Origin: Methylobacterium sp. E-066
GTDB taxonomy: Bacteria; Pseudomonadota; Alphaproteobacteria; Rhizobiales; Beijerinckiaceae
Assembly: GCF_022829635.1 (NCBI RefSeq)
Contig: NZ_JAKSYO010000183.1
Coordinates: 186,001 to 250,000 of the forward strand
Direction of reading: 5' to 3'
Length of the DNA stretch: 64,000 nucleotides
A model generated the notes under the pieces. It did not search any database. It worked only from the letters and a program-made list of their open reading frames with translations, and had not been told where the DNA came from. Within the stretch, counting starts at the first letter, position 1; each line of letters starts with the position of its first letter. Made by a program: the position numbers and the translations under genes. Of the stretch, positions 1 through 8,525 are shown one piece after another.

Positions 1-279
1 CTGAGCTATCGGGCGGTGCTGGAGCGCGGCTACGTGTTGGTTCGCGACGCCGCCGGCCTGCCGGTCCGCCACGCCGCCGAGGCCGCCGCCGCCAGCCGTC
101 TCAGCCTGCAATTCGCCGACGGGACGGTGCATGCGGTGCCGGATGGGACGTCCGACCCCTCCGTCTCCGCCAAGCCGACCCGGCGCACCGCGCGGACGCA
201 GCCGGCCTCCGGTGCCGAGACGGGGAAGCGCACGCCCGCGAGCGCCGCCGCACCGACGCGGCAGGGGTCGCTCTTCTGA
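1..279 (+). CDS. xseA: Exodeoxyribonuclease VII large subunit, C-terminal end (5' cut by window)
   Basis: The open frame runs in from the left edge and ends at a TGA. The visible peptide begins LSYRAVLERGYVLVRDAAG, which matches the end of the XseA catalytic region, where a conserved 'L.RGYaLV' block precedes a variable basic tail. The last 50 or so residues are Pro/Ala/Thr/Arg-rich and low complexity. XseA pairs with XseB to degrade single-stranded DNA in the cytoplasm. Only about 92 residues are visible, so the call rests on this short block. Confidence 0.75.
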   Translation: MSYRAVLERGYVLVRDAAGLPVRHAAEAAAASRLSLQFADGTVHAVPDGTSDPSVSAKPTRRTARTQPASGAETGKRTPASAAAPTRQGSLF

Positions 280-302
280 ACCGCGCTTGGGGGCTGAGCG
301 GC

Positions 303-752
303 GTGTGGATCGACATCTGGGATGGGCGGCCCTTTGCCGGCGCCAAGATCGCCCTCATCCTCGGGACCGAGATCCTCGTCTACCGGCGCGACGACCGGCC
401 GGACATCCCGTTTCCAGGGCTTTGGGACCTCCCCGGCGGCGGCCGGGAGACCGATGAATCTCCGGCAGACTGCGCGCTGCGCGAGACCCACGAAGAATTC
501 GGCTTGATCATCGAGCCTGAGCGGATCGTCTGGCAGCGTCGCTATCCAAGCTGGTCGGGCACTGGGGCCGCGGCCTATTTCTGTGCCGCGCCCCTACTGC
601 CGGTTGAAGTCGAGAAGATCCGCTTCGGAAGCGAAGGCACCGATTGGACATTGATGCCGGTCGAATGGTTCATCGCCCATCAACAGGCGGTGCCGCATCT
701 GCAGGAACGCGTTTTTGATTATTTACGATCTGCCGAGAACTCGCTATTGTAG
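303..752 (+). CDS. Nudix hydrolase
   Basis: A 149-residue protein with a complete Nudix box near residues 47-69: G-x5-E-x7-R-E-x-x-E-E-x-G-L, with the REtHEEFGL core. Family members hydrolyse nucleoside diphosphates linked to another group, using Mg2+ held by the box glutamates. The substrate cannot be read from sequence. The chosen start is a GTG 23 bp after the xseA stop; no strong ribosome site is visible, and an ATG at 322 is out of frame. It may be co-transcribed with xseA. Confidence 0.85.
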   Translation: MWIDIWDGRPFAGAKIALILGTEILVYRRDDRPDIPFPGLWDLPGGGRETDESPADCALRETHEEFGLIIEPERIVWQRRYPSWSGTGAAAYFCAAPLLPVEVEKIRFGSEGTDWTLMPVEWFIAHQQAVPHLQERVFDYLRSAENSLL

Positions 753-794
753 CAATAGATCATAGATGGCGACGGATATCCAAATCATTCCCTT

Positions 795-905
795 CATCCT
801 GAGGTGCCGGAGCGTAGCGTAGGCCTCGAAGGAGCCTTCCAGGGACCGCGGAGACTTCTGGAGTGCTCCTTCGAGGCTTCCGCTACGCGGAAGCTCCTCA
901 GGATG
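795..905. repeat. Long imperfect inverted repeat, CATCCTGAGG family
   Basis: The ends CATCCTGAGG (795-804) and CCTCAGGATG (896-905) are perfect complements. Inner blocks around 811-835 and 865-885 also pair, so the whole unit can fold into a long stem. A second copy of the same outer arms lies at 7782-7820. Interspersed palindromes of this kind are common in Rhizobiales/Methylobacterium intergenic DNA. It could also end transcription between the convergent genes on either side. Confidence 0.8.
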
Positions 906-958
906 AGGTCGAGGATGGAAAGGGCTTTATTTACGGACACGCCGAAATCGCTGATGGA

Positions 959-1714
959 TCAAATCGGCTCCGGCCCAACCCGGTAGTGATACCGGTACAG
1001 CTCTCGCTCGAATCCCAGTCCCCGGTACAGCGCCCGAGCCGGCGTGTTCGCCGCGACCACTTGGAGGCAGGCCGCCCGAGCGCCCTGCCCCCGGGCCCAG
1101 TGTAACAGCGCACCCACGGCGCGTTTGGCATGGCCGCGCCCGCGCAGATGTTCGACCGTCGCCACCGATTCGATCACCAGCAGGTCGCTGTCGAGCACCC
1201 CGAAGGCGAAGGCGCCGATGCCGCCGTCCACGGCCGCCGCCGCGAAGGCCCGCGGCAGGATGAGGGTCTCCACCGTGTAGCGAAACGCCTGCGCGGCTGC
1301 CGCGTCGGCCCGGTTCAGGGCATCGCGCACGGCCAGCCATTCGGCGTCGGGTTCCGACGTGAGCCTGACTGCCGGATCTGGCGCGCCCGAAAGGTCGTCG
1401 AGGTCGCGGAACAGCGTGCAGGTCTCGTCGACGACGGTGTAATCGCCCCGGGCCAGCAGCGGCTCCATCTGTGGCGCGATCGCCGGCACCCGAAAAATCG
1501 CCCGGCGCCCGAGGGCGGCGTAGAGCGCCTGCCCGGCTGCGATCGCCGGCTCGGGGGCACCGCTGCCCCGCAGGGGGTTCACGGAATTCTGTCGCTTCGA
1601 GGTGCCGCCGGTGGCGCGCAGCAGGTAACCGTGGACGAGGAGCTGGCGCGGGCTCGGCCAGGCATTGAGGCAAGCCTCTTCCACGCGCCAAGCCAGATCG
1701 AGGTCGGACGTCAT
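959..1714 (-). CDS. GNAT family N-acetyltransferase
   Basis: A 251-residue protein. The C-terminal half carries the acetyl-CoA binding signature: VIESVATVEHLRGRGHAKRA (strand 4 plus the R-x-x-G-x-G/A loop), then LQVVAANTPARALYRGLGF. The N-terminal half is a less conserved extra domain. The start at 1714 (MTSDLD) is preferred over the upstream frame extension because GGAGAG lies just before it. It converges with the Nudix gene across the 795-905 repeat and is divergent from the hydrolase fusion. The acetylated substrate is unknown. Confidence 0.85.
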   Translation of the reverse strand: MTSDLDLAWRVEEACLNAWPSPRQLLVHGYLLRATGGTSKRQNSVNPLRGSGAPEPAIAAGQALYAALGRRAIFRVPAIAPQMEPLLARGDYTVVDETCTLFRDLDDLSGAPDPAVRLTSEPDAEWLAVRDALNRADAAAAQAFRYTVETLILPRAFAAAAVDGGIGAFAFGVLDSDLLVIESVATVEHLRGRGHAKRAVGALLHWARGQGARAACLQVVAANTPARALYRGLGFERELYRYHYRVGPEPI

Positions 1715-1830
1715 GATTCTCTCCGTCCTTCTGATCCCACGCCGATCGGGAGTGCGCCACCCCGGTGCGATCGGGTCCATGCGGCGTCGCGTACGCTTGA
1801 AGCGTTCCAGCCTCGCGCGATCTCCGCGTC

Positions 1831-3255
1831 ATGTCCGCGCCCGACTTCCTCTTCGCCCTCCATTTTCTCGGCGGCAGCGCCCGAACCTGGCAGCCCTTCT
1901 CCCGCGCCCGCGGCGACACGCCGACCTGCGTGCCCGTGGACCTGCCGGGCTTCGGCAACGCCGCTGGGGCAACGGGCCATTCCGTCGACGCCATGGCCGA
2001 CCACGTGGCGGCGGTGATCCGCTCGAAGGCGCCGACCCGCTTCGCCATCGCGGGTCACAGCATGGGCGCAAAGGTGGCGCTGGCCCTCGCCCGCCGCTCC
2101 GAGGATGGCGAACCGGGCCTGGAAGGGCTCACCGACCTGATCCTGATCTCGGGCTCGCCGCCGAGCCCTGAGCCGATCCCGGAGGATCGGCGCGCCAAGA
2201 TGATCGCCTGGATCGACGCGGATCCGGAAACCCGCCTGCGTGAGGCGAAGGCTTTCGTGCGCGCGAATGTCGGCGGTGGGCTCGACCCGGAGATCGAGGC
2301 CCGCGCGGTCGCCGATGTGCTTCAGGCCGCGCCGGCCGCCTGGAAGGCGTGGCTCGAAGCTGGTTCTCACGAGGATCTGAGCCGCCGGATCGGCATCCTG
2401 CGTACGCCGGCGCTGATCCTCGCAGGATCCGAGGATGCCGATCTGGGCGCCGATGCCCAGCACGCCCTCATGGCGCCGCATCTCGCCCATCACCGGGTCG
2501 TCACGGTCGACGGCGTCGGCCATCTGCTGCCGCTGGAGCGTCCCGAGGCCCTGGCCGACCTGTTGCGCCAGCATATTGCCGACCGTCCGCACGCGGATAC
2601 TGCCCCGGCTCCCGAGGTGCCGCCGGCCTATTCCGCGCTGATCGCGTCCGAGCGGGTCAATAGCCGCCTGCGCACGGCCCTCACGGAGCGCGCGGAACCC
2701 GACGATCCGATCTACCAGCCCAAAACTCTCGATCCGGTGGAACTCACAATCCTGCGCGCTGCCTGCGCCCGGGTCCTGCCGGCGCCCGGCCTGGACATCG
2801 CCGCCCGGCTCGACAAGCGCTTGGCGTCCGGGGCCGGCGACGGCTGGCGCTTCGTCGCCCTGCCGCCGGACCCCGAGGCTTATCGCGCTGCCCTGCGCAC
2901 CCTCGACGCGGCCGCCCGCGCCGCCCACGGCCGTCCCTTCGTCGTCCTCGACGGGCGGGAGCAGGATGCGCTGCTGACGCTCGCTGAGCGCGGCGACCTG
3001 TCGGTGCCGGAGACCCTCGGTGGCCGCCTCGACGGCGACCGGATGCGGTTCTGGTTCGAGGATCTGCGGGCCGATGCGGTGCGCCTGTGGCTCGCCCATC
3101 CGGCGGCCCTGGCGCGGGTCGGTTTTTCCGGCATCGGCGCCGGCGGCGACCGGCCGGGCCCGATCGCGGACGGATTGCCGGGCTTCCACGAAGTCGGGCT
3201 TGACGCGCCGGAACCCTGGGAACCGCGCCCGACGCATGGGAAGACGGCACGATGA
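1831..3255 (+). CDS. Alpha/beta hydrolase fused to gluconate 2-dehydrogenase subunit 3-like domain
   Basis: A 474-residue two-domain protein. Residues 1-250 are an alpha/beta hydrolase: nucleophile elbow GHSMG near residue 76, acid in AGSEDAD, histidine in GVGHLLPLERPE. After a proline-rich linker (about 265-275), residues 300-460 resemble the gluconate 2-dehydrogenase subunit 3 family (LTILRAACARVLP, and a conserved DGREQDALL block). Subunit 3 proteins normally accompany a GMC flavin subunit, and the next gene is exactly that, with a 4-base ATGA overlap. The hydrolase fusion is unusual. I infer release of a substrate by hydrolysis followed by its oxidation. No signal peptide is visible. Confidence 0.8.
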   Translation: MSAPDFLFALHFLGGSARTWQPFSRARGDTPTCVPVDLPGFGNAAGATGHSVDAMADHVAAVIRSKAPTRFAIAGHSMGAKVALALARRSEDGEPGLEGLTDLILISGSPPSPEPIPEDRRAKMIAWIDADPETRLREAKAFVRANVGGGLDPEIEARAVADVLQAAPAAWKAWLEAGSHEDLSRRIGILRTPALILAGSEDADLGADAQHALMAPHLAHHRVVTVDGVGHLLPLERPEALADLLRQHIADRPHADTAPAPEVPPAYSALIASERVNSRLRTALTERAEPDDPIYQPKTLDPVELTILRAACARVLPAPGLDIAARLDKRLASGAGDGWRFVALPPDPEAYRAALRTLDAAARAAHGRPFVVLDGREQDALLTLAERGDLSVPETLGGRLDGDRMRFWFEDLRADAVRLWLAHPAALARVGFSGIGAGGDRPGPIADGLPGFHEVGLDAPEPWEPRPTHGKTAR

Positions 3256-4799
3256 ACCTCGACGGGATGCGGACCTACCGCACGGACGAATCCGTCGATG
3301 CGGTCATCGTCGGCACCGGGGCGGGCGGCGCGCCGCTCCTCGCCCGGCTGGCCGCGGCCGGCCTCAAGGTCGTGGCCCTGGAGGCCGGACCGAATTTTTC
3401 GCCGGAGCGCTTCGCTTTCGACGAGACCCTAGCCGACGAGATCTACTGGACCGAGGAGCGCCTGAGCGGCGGCTCCACGCCGGAGGCGTTCGGGGCCAAC
3501 AACAGCGGCACCGGGGTCGGCGGCTCGACCCTGCATTGGGGCGCCTTCGTGCCCCGGGCCGATGCCCGCGACCTGCGCCTTCACACCGAGACCGGCGAGG
3601 GCGTCGACTGGCCCCTGAGCTACGACGAGCTGGCCCCGTTCTACGAGCGGGTCGAGCGCTTCATCGGCGTCTCGGGGCCGCAATCCTATCCCTGGGATCC
3701 GGGCCGCCGCTATCCGCTTCCACCAGTGCCGCGCAACGCCCCCGCGCAGATCATGGCCGGCGCCTGCGATGCGCTCGGCATCCGCTGGGCCGATGCCCCC
3801 GCGGCGGTGGTCTCGCAGGACTTCGACTCCGAGGGCGGCCCCCGCCGCAACGCCTGCATCAATTGCGGCTTCTGCCACCAGGGCTGCCGCAACGGCGCCA
3901 AGACCAGCATGGACGTCACCTACCTGCCCCTCGCGGTCACCCATGGGGCCGAGATCCGGGCCGGGGCCTTCGTCCACGGGCTCGAGCGCGGCACTGACGG
4001 CCGGGTCAGCGCGGTGGTCTACACCCAGGACGGCCAGGAGCGGCGCCAGCGTTGCGGCGCGGTGTTCCTCTGCGCCGGCGCCGTCGAGACGCCGCGGCTG
4101 CTGCTGCATCTCGGGCTGGCCAATTCCAGCGATCAGGTTGGCCGCAACTACATGGGCCACGTCGCCACGCAGGTCTGGGGCACCTTCGCCAACGAGGTGC
4201 GGATGAACCGCGGCTATCCGTCGTCGCTGATCACCGAGGACTTCATCCGCGCCGGGTCCGACTTCGCCGGCGGCTACCTGATCCAGAGCCTCGGCGTGGT
4301 GCCGCTGACCTTCGGCAACGCGGTGGCGCGCGGGCGCGGCCTGTGGGGCCAGCCGCTGCTCGACTATCTCGACGGCTACAACCACGTCGCCGGCATCGGC
4401 ATCAACGGCGAGACGCTGCCGTGCGACGCCAACGTGCTGACCCTGTCCGACGAGATCGACGCGCGCGGGATGCGTAAGGCGCAGATCAGCTTCGGCTACA
4501 GTCGCAACGAGGAGCGCCTCAACGCCCACGCCACCAAGGTGATGCGCGACCTGTGGCAGGCGGCCGGCGCCGAGGACATCTGGGTGCTGGAGCGGGTCGC
4601 CCACACGATCGGGACCTGCCGGATGGGGCGGGACGGGTCGAGTTCCGTGGTCGATCCTGTCGGCCGCAGTTTCGACATCGACAACCTCTGGATCTGCGAC
4701 GGCTCGACCTTCCCGAGCTCGCTCGCCGCAAACCCGGCCCTGACCATCATGGCGCTCTCCCTGCGCACCGCCGAGGCGTTTTTGGCCGCCGGGGGCTGA
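3252..4799 (+). CDS. GMC oxidoreductase, gluconate/FAD-dependent sugar dehydrogenase large-subunit type
   Basis: A 515-residue FAD flavoprotein. The N-terminal dinucleotide fold reads VIVGTGAGGAP followed by VVALEAGP. The C-terminal GMC block has HTIGTCRMG and DGSTFPSSLAANPALTIMAL. Residues 202-212 hold a C-x2-C-x2-C-x3-C cluster, like the cysteines that bind an iron-sulphur centre in membrane FAD-dependent sugar dehydrogenases. It oxidises an alcohol or aldose carbon and probably passes electrons to a cytochrome or quinone. It is translationally coupled to the subunit-3 fusion. The substrate is unknown and no cytochrome subunit is adjacent. Confidence 0.88.
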   Translation: MNLDGMRTYRTDESVDAVIVGTGAGGAPLLARLAAAGLKVVALEAGPNFSPERFAFDETLADEIYWTEERLSGGSTPEAFGANNSGTGVGGSTLHWGAFVPRADARDLRLHTETGEGVDWPLSYDELAPFYERVERFIGVSGPQSYPWDPGRRYPLPPVPRNAPAQIMAGACDALGIRWADAPAAVVSQDFDSEGGPRRNACINCGFCHQGCRNGAKTSMDVTYLPLAVTHGAEIRAGAFVHGLERGTDGRVSAVVYTQDGQERRQRCGAVFLCAGAVETPRLLLHLGLANSSDQVGRNYMGHVATQVWGTFANEVRMNRGYPSSLITEDFIRAGSDFAGGYLIQSLGVVPLTFGNAVARGRGLWGQPLLDYLDGYNHVAGIGINGETLPCDANVLTLSDEIDARGMRKAQISFGYSRNEERLNAHATKVMRDLWQAAGAEDIWVLERVAHTIGTCRMGRDGSSSVVDPVGRSFDIDNLWICDGSTFPSSLAANPALTIMALSLRTAEAFLAAGG

Positions 4800-4801
4800 G
4801 A

Positions 4802-5518
4802 TCAGCCGGGCTCGGCGCGTAACGCGGCAAGCCCGCGCCGCTGTCGACCATCGGCATCGAAATTCGCCGGGTCGAGCCAAGCCTTGAGACCCGCCCGCAC
4901 CCGTGGCCATTCGGCGTCGGTGATGGAAAACCACGCCGTGTCGCGGGAACGGCCCTTCACCACGGTGGCCTTGCGGAAGATGCCCTCGAACGTGAAGCCC
5001 AGGCGCAGCGCCGCCGCCCGGGATGGGGCGTTGAGGCTGTCGCATTTCCATTCGTAGCGGCGGTAGCCGAGTTCGTCGAAGGCCCGGGCCATCATCAGCG
5101 CCATCGCCTCGGTCGCCGCAGGCGCGCGCTGGAGCTGGGGCCCGAAATGCAGATGGCCGACCTCGATCACGCCGTTGCCGGGATCGATCCGGAGATACGA
5201 GGCGATCCCCAGCGGCGCGCCGCTCGCCGGGTCGAGGATCGTGTGGAACAGCGGATCCTCGCTCGCCGCTCGGGCTTCGAGACGGACGCGAAACACGGCC
5301 TCGCTCTCCGGCATCTCGTCGGGCAGATAAGTCCAATTCCGCTGGTCGGGCGCCGCGCTGTAGGTGGCGAACAGGCCGGCCGCATGGGCCTCGGCGTCCA
5401 AGGGCACGATCCGGCAGAAGCGGCCCTCCATGGGCGCCCGCGGTGGCCGGGGGCGCGGGGTCCAGTCCGGGAGGTCCGGCCCGATCGGTTGGCCGAAGGC
5501 GTTGAGGCGCTGGCTCAC
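4802..5518 (-). CDS. GNAT family N-acetyltransferase, RimJ/RimL type
   Basis: A 238-residue protein with the RimL-like layout: GRFCRIVPLDAEAHA at the start, IEVGHLHFGPQLQ, an AMALMMARAFDELGYRRYEW helix, and LNAPSRAAALRLGFTFEG. It probably acetylates a small molecule or a protein N-terminus. The start is a GTG at 5518 that overlaps the stop of the upstream PaiB-like gene (GTGA), so the two are coupled. The frame extends further upstream, but that part shadows the neighbour. It converges with the GMC gene with only 2 bp between stops. Confidence 0.87.
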   Translation of the reverse strand: MSQRLNAFGQPIGPDLPDWTPRPRPPRAPMEGRFCRIVPLDAEAHAAGLFATYSAAPDQRNWTYLPDEMPESEAVFRVRLEARAASEDPLFHTILDPASGAPLGIASYLRIDPGNGVIEVGHLHFGPQLQRAPAATEAMALMMARAFDELGYRRYEWKCDSLNAPSRAAALRLGFTFEGIFRKATVVKGRSRDTAWFSITDAEWPRVRAGLKAWLDPANFDADGRQRRGLAALRAEPG

Positions 5519-6141
5519 GATCCGCTCCGCGCGGCAACCATATCGGCGAGGATCGTCTCGCCCTCCGCCCGCATGCCGGCGATCACGCCGGCGCGGTCGG
5601 CCTCGGGCCTGTTCTTGCTCATCTTCCACTTCCCCTCGATGCGGGTGATCGGGATCTCGATGCCGACGATAGCTCGCGCCTGCGCCGCCACGAACGGCGC
5701 AGGCGCGTCGTCCACCGCCCAGGGGGTAGCGCGTGGCGCCTCGCGCAGGGCGGTGAGGTCGGCGATCTGCCGGCGCAGCCAGTCCACATCCTCGATCACC
5801 CTCGGCCGGCCCCAGGCGTGGACCGTGGCGTAGTTCCAGGTCGGCACCACCCGGCCGTGCTCGCGCTTGCTCACGTACCAATCTGGAGTGACGTAGCCCT
5901 GCGGCCCCTGGAACACGACGAGGCATTCCTCGGCTTCGGCCAGCGCCTGCCATTGCGGGTTGGCGCGCGCGAGATGGGCGCGCAGGGTGCCGTGCGGGCT
6001 GGCCTCGTCCAGCAGGAACGGCACCGGGTTGGCGACCAAGCCGTCCGCGCCCCCGGTGATCAGCAGGCCCAGCGGGTGGGCGCGGATCAGCCCGTGCTGC
6101 GCAGCAAGCGTGTCGTCTCGGAAGTTCGGCGGCTGATACAT
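5515..6141 (-). CDS. FMN-binding protein, PaiB family
   Basis: A 208-residue protein starting MYQPPNFRDD, the typical PaiB N-terminus. It has the family blocks LLITGG near residue 27, PTWNYATVHAWG in the middle and IEGKWKMSKNR near residue 165. Length fits the family (about 205). PaiB was named as a repressor of sporulation and protease genes in Bacillus, but members are split-barrel FMN proteins and their biochemical role is unclear. It is coupled to the downstream acetyltransferase, recalling the Bacillus paiA (acetyltransferase)-paiB pairing. It is divergent from the MocR regulator, which may control it. Confidence 0.88.
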   Translation of the reverse strand: MYQPPNFRDDTLAAQHGLIRAHPLGLLITGGADGLVANPVPFLLDEASPHGTLRAHLARANPQWQALAEAEECLVVFQGPQGYVTPDWYVSKREHGRVVPTWNYATVHAWGRPRVIEDVDWLRRQIADLTALREAPRATPWAVDDAPAPFVAAQARAIVGIEIPITRIEGKWKMSKNRPEADRAGVIAGMRAEGETILADMVAARSGS

Positions 6142-6180
6142 CGGACCTGCCCCTTTTGACGCCGGGATGCTTGACCGTTG

Positions 6181-6227
6181 AGCGGTCCAGGCGAAAGATC
6201 CGGTTTCCAAAATCCGACTGGACCGCT
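6181..6227. promoter_or_regulatory. Inverted-repeat operator between PaiB-like and MocR genes
   Basis: AGCGGTCCAG (6181-6190) and CTGGACCGCT (6218-6227) are perfect 10-bp inverted copies 27 bp apart. They lie in the 93-bp divergent interval, and the right arm ends 7 bp before the MocR start. Two ATCCG half-sites lie between them. MocR/PdxR proteins usually bind near their own divergent promoter, so this is the likely operator and also holds the two promoters. Function is inferred from position and symmetry. Confidence 0.6.
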
Positions 6228-6234
6228 TTTCGCC

Positions 6235-7713
6235 ATGGCCCGGGGCCCGCTACCGCTGCCCGTCAGCCTCGATCCGGCCGCACCGACGCCGCTGCACGTC
6301 CAGTTGCGCGAGGGCCTGCGCGCCGCGATCCTCGACCGGCGCCTGCCGCGCGGGGCCCGGCTGCCGGCTTCCCGGGTGATGGCGGCCGATCTCGGCTGCG
6401 CCCGGGGTACGGTGGTGCTTGCCCTGGAGCAGCTCATCGCCGAGGGTTACCTGACGGCCCGGTCTGGCTCAGCCACCCGCGTCGCAGCGCTTTTGCCGGA
6501 CGACACCCCCCCCCGAACCCAGGTCGCGGAGCCCACCGGTACGGCGATGCCAAGCCTGTCGCGCCGGGGTGCTCGCCTCGTCGCGGCGCCGGCGCGGCGG
6601 TTCATGGCCGGCCCCGGCGTGCCGGACGCCTTCGCGCTCGGGCGGCCGGCCCTCGATGCCTTCCCGTATGCGGTCTGGGCGCGCCTGCTCCAGGCCGAGT
6701 GGCGCCACGGACCGGCCGAGCGGCCCGATCCGCGCGGCTCGCCGGCCCTCCGGGCGGCCATCGCCACCTATCTGGCACAGGCGCGGGGTGTTGCCTGCGA
6801 GGCCGATGACGTGATCGTCACGGCGGGCATCCGCCAGAGCCTGCGCCTGCTCGCCGAATTGTTGCTCGATCCCGGCGAGACGGCCCTCGTCGAGGAGCCG
6901 GGCTTTCCCGGGATCGCTCAGGCGCTCGCGAGCGCGGGCCTGCGCCCGATCCCGATCCCGGTGGGCCCCGGCGGGCTCTCGGTGACCGGTATCGGGCCGC
7001 TTCTGCGGGATGCGCGGCTCGCCGTGGTGACGCCGGCCCATCATTACCCACTGGGCCACGTGATGAGCCTGGAGAACCGGCTCGACCTCCTGGCCTGGGC
7101 GGAAGCCGCCTCGGGTTGGATCGTCGAGGACGATTACGACGGCGCCTATCGGTATGCCGGGCGTCCGCTGGCGCCGCTGCGAGCTTTGGATCGCGGCGGA
7201 CGGGTCATCTATGTCGGCAGCTTCTCCAAGTTGCTGCTGCCCGCGCTCGGCCTCAGCTACCTCGTCCTGCCCCGCGGACTCGTGGCGCCGGTGAATCAGG
7301 CGCTCGCCGAGATCGGCCCGGCGCCGCCGGGGATCGGCCAATGGGCGCTGGCCCGATTCATCGAGGATGGGCATCTCGCCGGCCATCTGCGCCGGACCCG
7401 GCGGCTCTACGCTCTGCGCCAGGAGGCCCTAGTCGAGGCCGCCCGCCGCCACGCCGCCGACGTGATGAATGTCGCCCCGATGGAGGGCGGGATGCACGTG
7501 ATCGCCCGGCCCGGCCCGGCTTGGCCGAACGCGCTCGGCGATGCCGAAGCGGTCGCGCGCCTCGGCCGGGCCGGAATCTCGGCCGTCGCACTCTCGGCCT
7601 ATCATGTCGGGCCACCGGAGCCGGGGCTGCTGCTCGGCTACGCGGCGGTGCCCGAGCGGGCGATCGAGCCGGCTGTGCGGTGCATGGCCGAGACGCTGCG
7701 GGCGGCCGGGTGA
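6235..7713 (+). CDS. MocR/PdxR-type regulator (GntR HTH fused to aminotransferase-like domain)
   Basis: About 492 residues from the ATG at 6235. The N-terminus is a GntR winged helix (PLHVQLREGLRAAIL, then LGCARGTVVLALEQLIAEGYL). The rest is a fold-type I aminotransferase domain with VEDDYDGAYRY and the PLP-lysine motif SFSK. MocR proteins sense PLP or amino acids and act as activators or repressors. A longer reading from 6178 is possible, but it would place the inverted repeat inside the gene, so the later start is preferred. The divergent PaiB/GNAT pair is the likely target. Confidence 0.88.
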   Translation: MARGPLPLPVSLDPAAPTPLHVQLREGLRAAILDRRLPRGARLPASRVMAADLGCARGTVVLALEQLIAEGYLTARSGSATRVAALLPDDTPPRTQVAEPTGTAMPSLSRRGARLVAAPARRFMAGPGVPDAFALGRPALDAFPYAVWARLLQAEWRHGPAERPDPRGSPALRAAIATYLAQARGVACEADDVIVTAGIRQSLRLLAELLLDPGETALVEEPGFPGIAQALASAGLRPIPIPVGPGGLSVTGIGPLLRDARLAVVTPAHHYPLGHVMSLENRLDLLAWAEAASGWIVEDDYDGAYRYAGRPLAPLRALDRGGRVIYVGSFSKLLLPALGLSYLVLPRGLVAPVNQALAEIGPAPPGIGQWALARFIEDGHLAGHLRRTRRLYALRQEALVEAARRHAADVMNVAPMEGGMHVIARPGPAWPNALGDAEAVARLGRAGISAVALSAYHVGPPEPGLLLGYAAVPERAIEPAVRCMAETLRAAG

Positions 7714-7781
7714 GAGCCGGTTTGGATCCTCAGTTGCAGTCGAATAGGTGTTCCAACCGACGGAGATCCCAATCTCCTCCT

Positions 7782-7820
7782 CATCCTGAGGCCTCCGCTT
7801 GGCTCCGGCATCTCAGGATG
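7782..7820. repeat. Short palindrome, CATCCTGAGG family
   Basis: CATCCTGAG (7782-7790) and CTCAGGATG (7812-7820) form a hairpin between the convergent MocR and zinc-ribbon genes. The arms are the same as those of the 795-905 unit, so this is a shorter member of the same interspersed family, possibly used as a bidirectional terminator. Confidence 0.75.
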
Positions 7821-7882
7821 AAACTGAGGGTTGGGATAGACCAATCGAGCGGGCTCTGAGCCCTTACGTGAGTCCCGGCGGG

Positions 7883-8512
7883 TCATTCACCGCGCGGGGT
7901 CAGCGTCACGGTAACGGAGCCCCGGCCCGCGCGCAGTTCCAGGCTCCGCAGGGTCTTGGGCCGCACGGTCGCGCCGCTCGACGGGCTGACGCGCTGCACC
8001 CGCTCGCCGTCGATGCGCAGGCTGACCACGCCCTCCGCGGTGATCCGCAGCGACGCGACGTTTCGGAAGGATTTCAGCGCCACCGCGGTCCAGGCCGGCC
8101 CGACCTCGATCCGCGTCGGGGCCGGGACGACGTCGCGCCGGGCCAGCGCGAGGGCGGCCAGACCGACGATGGCCGCGAGCGCCAGCACGGCCTGACGAAG
8201 CCGGACCAGCCTTTTGCGCCGACGCGGATTCGGGTGCACCGATGGGATCGGCGGCGGATGCGCTGCGGCCGGAGGCGGCTCCTCCACCGGCGGTTCGGGT
8301 GGCGGCATCGGCGCCGCGACGGGGCCGGCCGGGGCTGCCTCCTGCGCCATGGGCGACGGCGGGGGTGGAGGCGGAGGCGGCGGCGGGGCCGGCGGTTCGA
8401 CCTTCGGCCGCATCTGCTCCGCGCCGCAGAACGGGCAGAACCGCACCGGGACGTAGTGGCCGCGGTCGCAGGCGGTGCAGCGCTGGGGCGCGGTCGGGAT
8501 TTCAGGGGGCAC
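7883..8512 (-). CDS. Zinc-ribbon, proline-rich, single-pass membrane protein
   Basis: A 209-residue protein of unknown function. Residues 12-29 hold two CxxC pairs (CTAC, CPFC) that would bind zinc. Residues 38-95 are Pro/Ala-rich with a run of about ten prolines. A basic patch (RRRKRLVRLR) precedes one membrane helix (about 107-123), and the last 80 residues are a small beta-rich domain. The zinc ribbon would face the cytoplasm and the C-terminus the periplasm. It follows the 8526-9773 gene by 13 bp and is probably in the same transcript. Confidence 0.75.
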   Translation of the reverse strand: MPPEIPTAPQRCTACDRGHYVPVRFCPFCGAEQMRPKVEPPAPPPPPPPPPPSPMAQEAAPAGPVAAPMPPPEPPVEEPPPAAAHPPPIPSVHPNPRRRKRLVRLRQAVLALAAIVGLAALALARRDVVPAPTRIEVGPAWTAVALKSFRNVASLRITAEGVVSLRIDGERVQRVSPSSGATVRPKTLRSLELRAGRGSVTVTLTPRGE

Positions 8513-8525
8513 GGCGGAGCGCGGG

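Noticed and set aside
3429..5537. Very long minus-strand frame (702 codons) opposite the GMC gene
   Set aside because: It is the complement shadow of a GC-rich coding gene; the plus-strand GMC protein and the separate GNAT gene explain the DNA.
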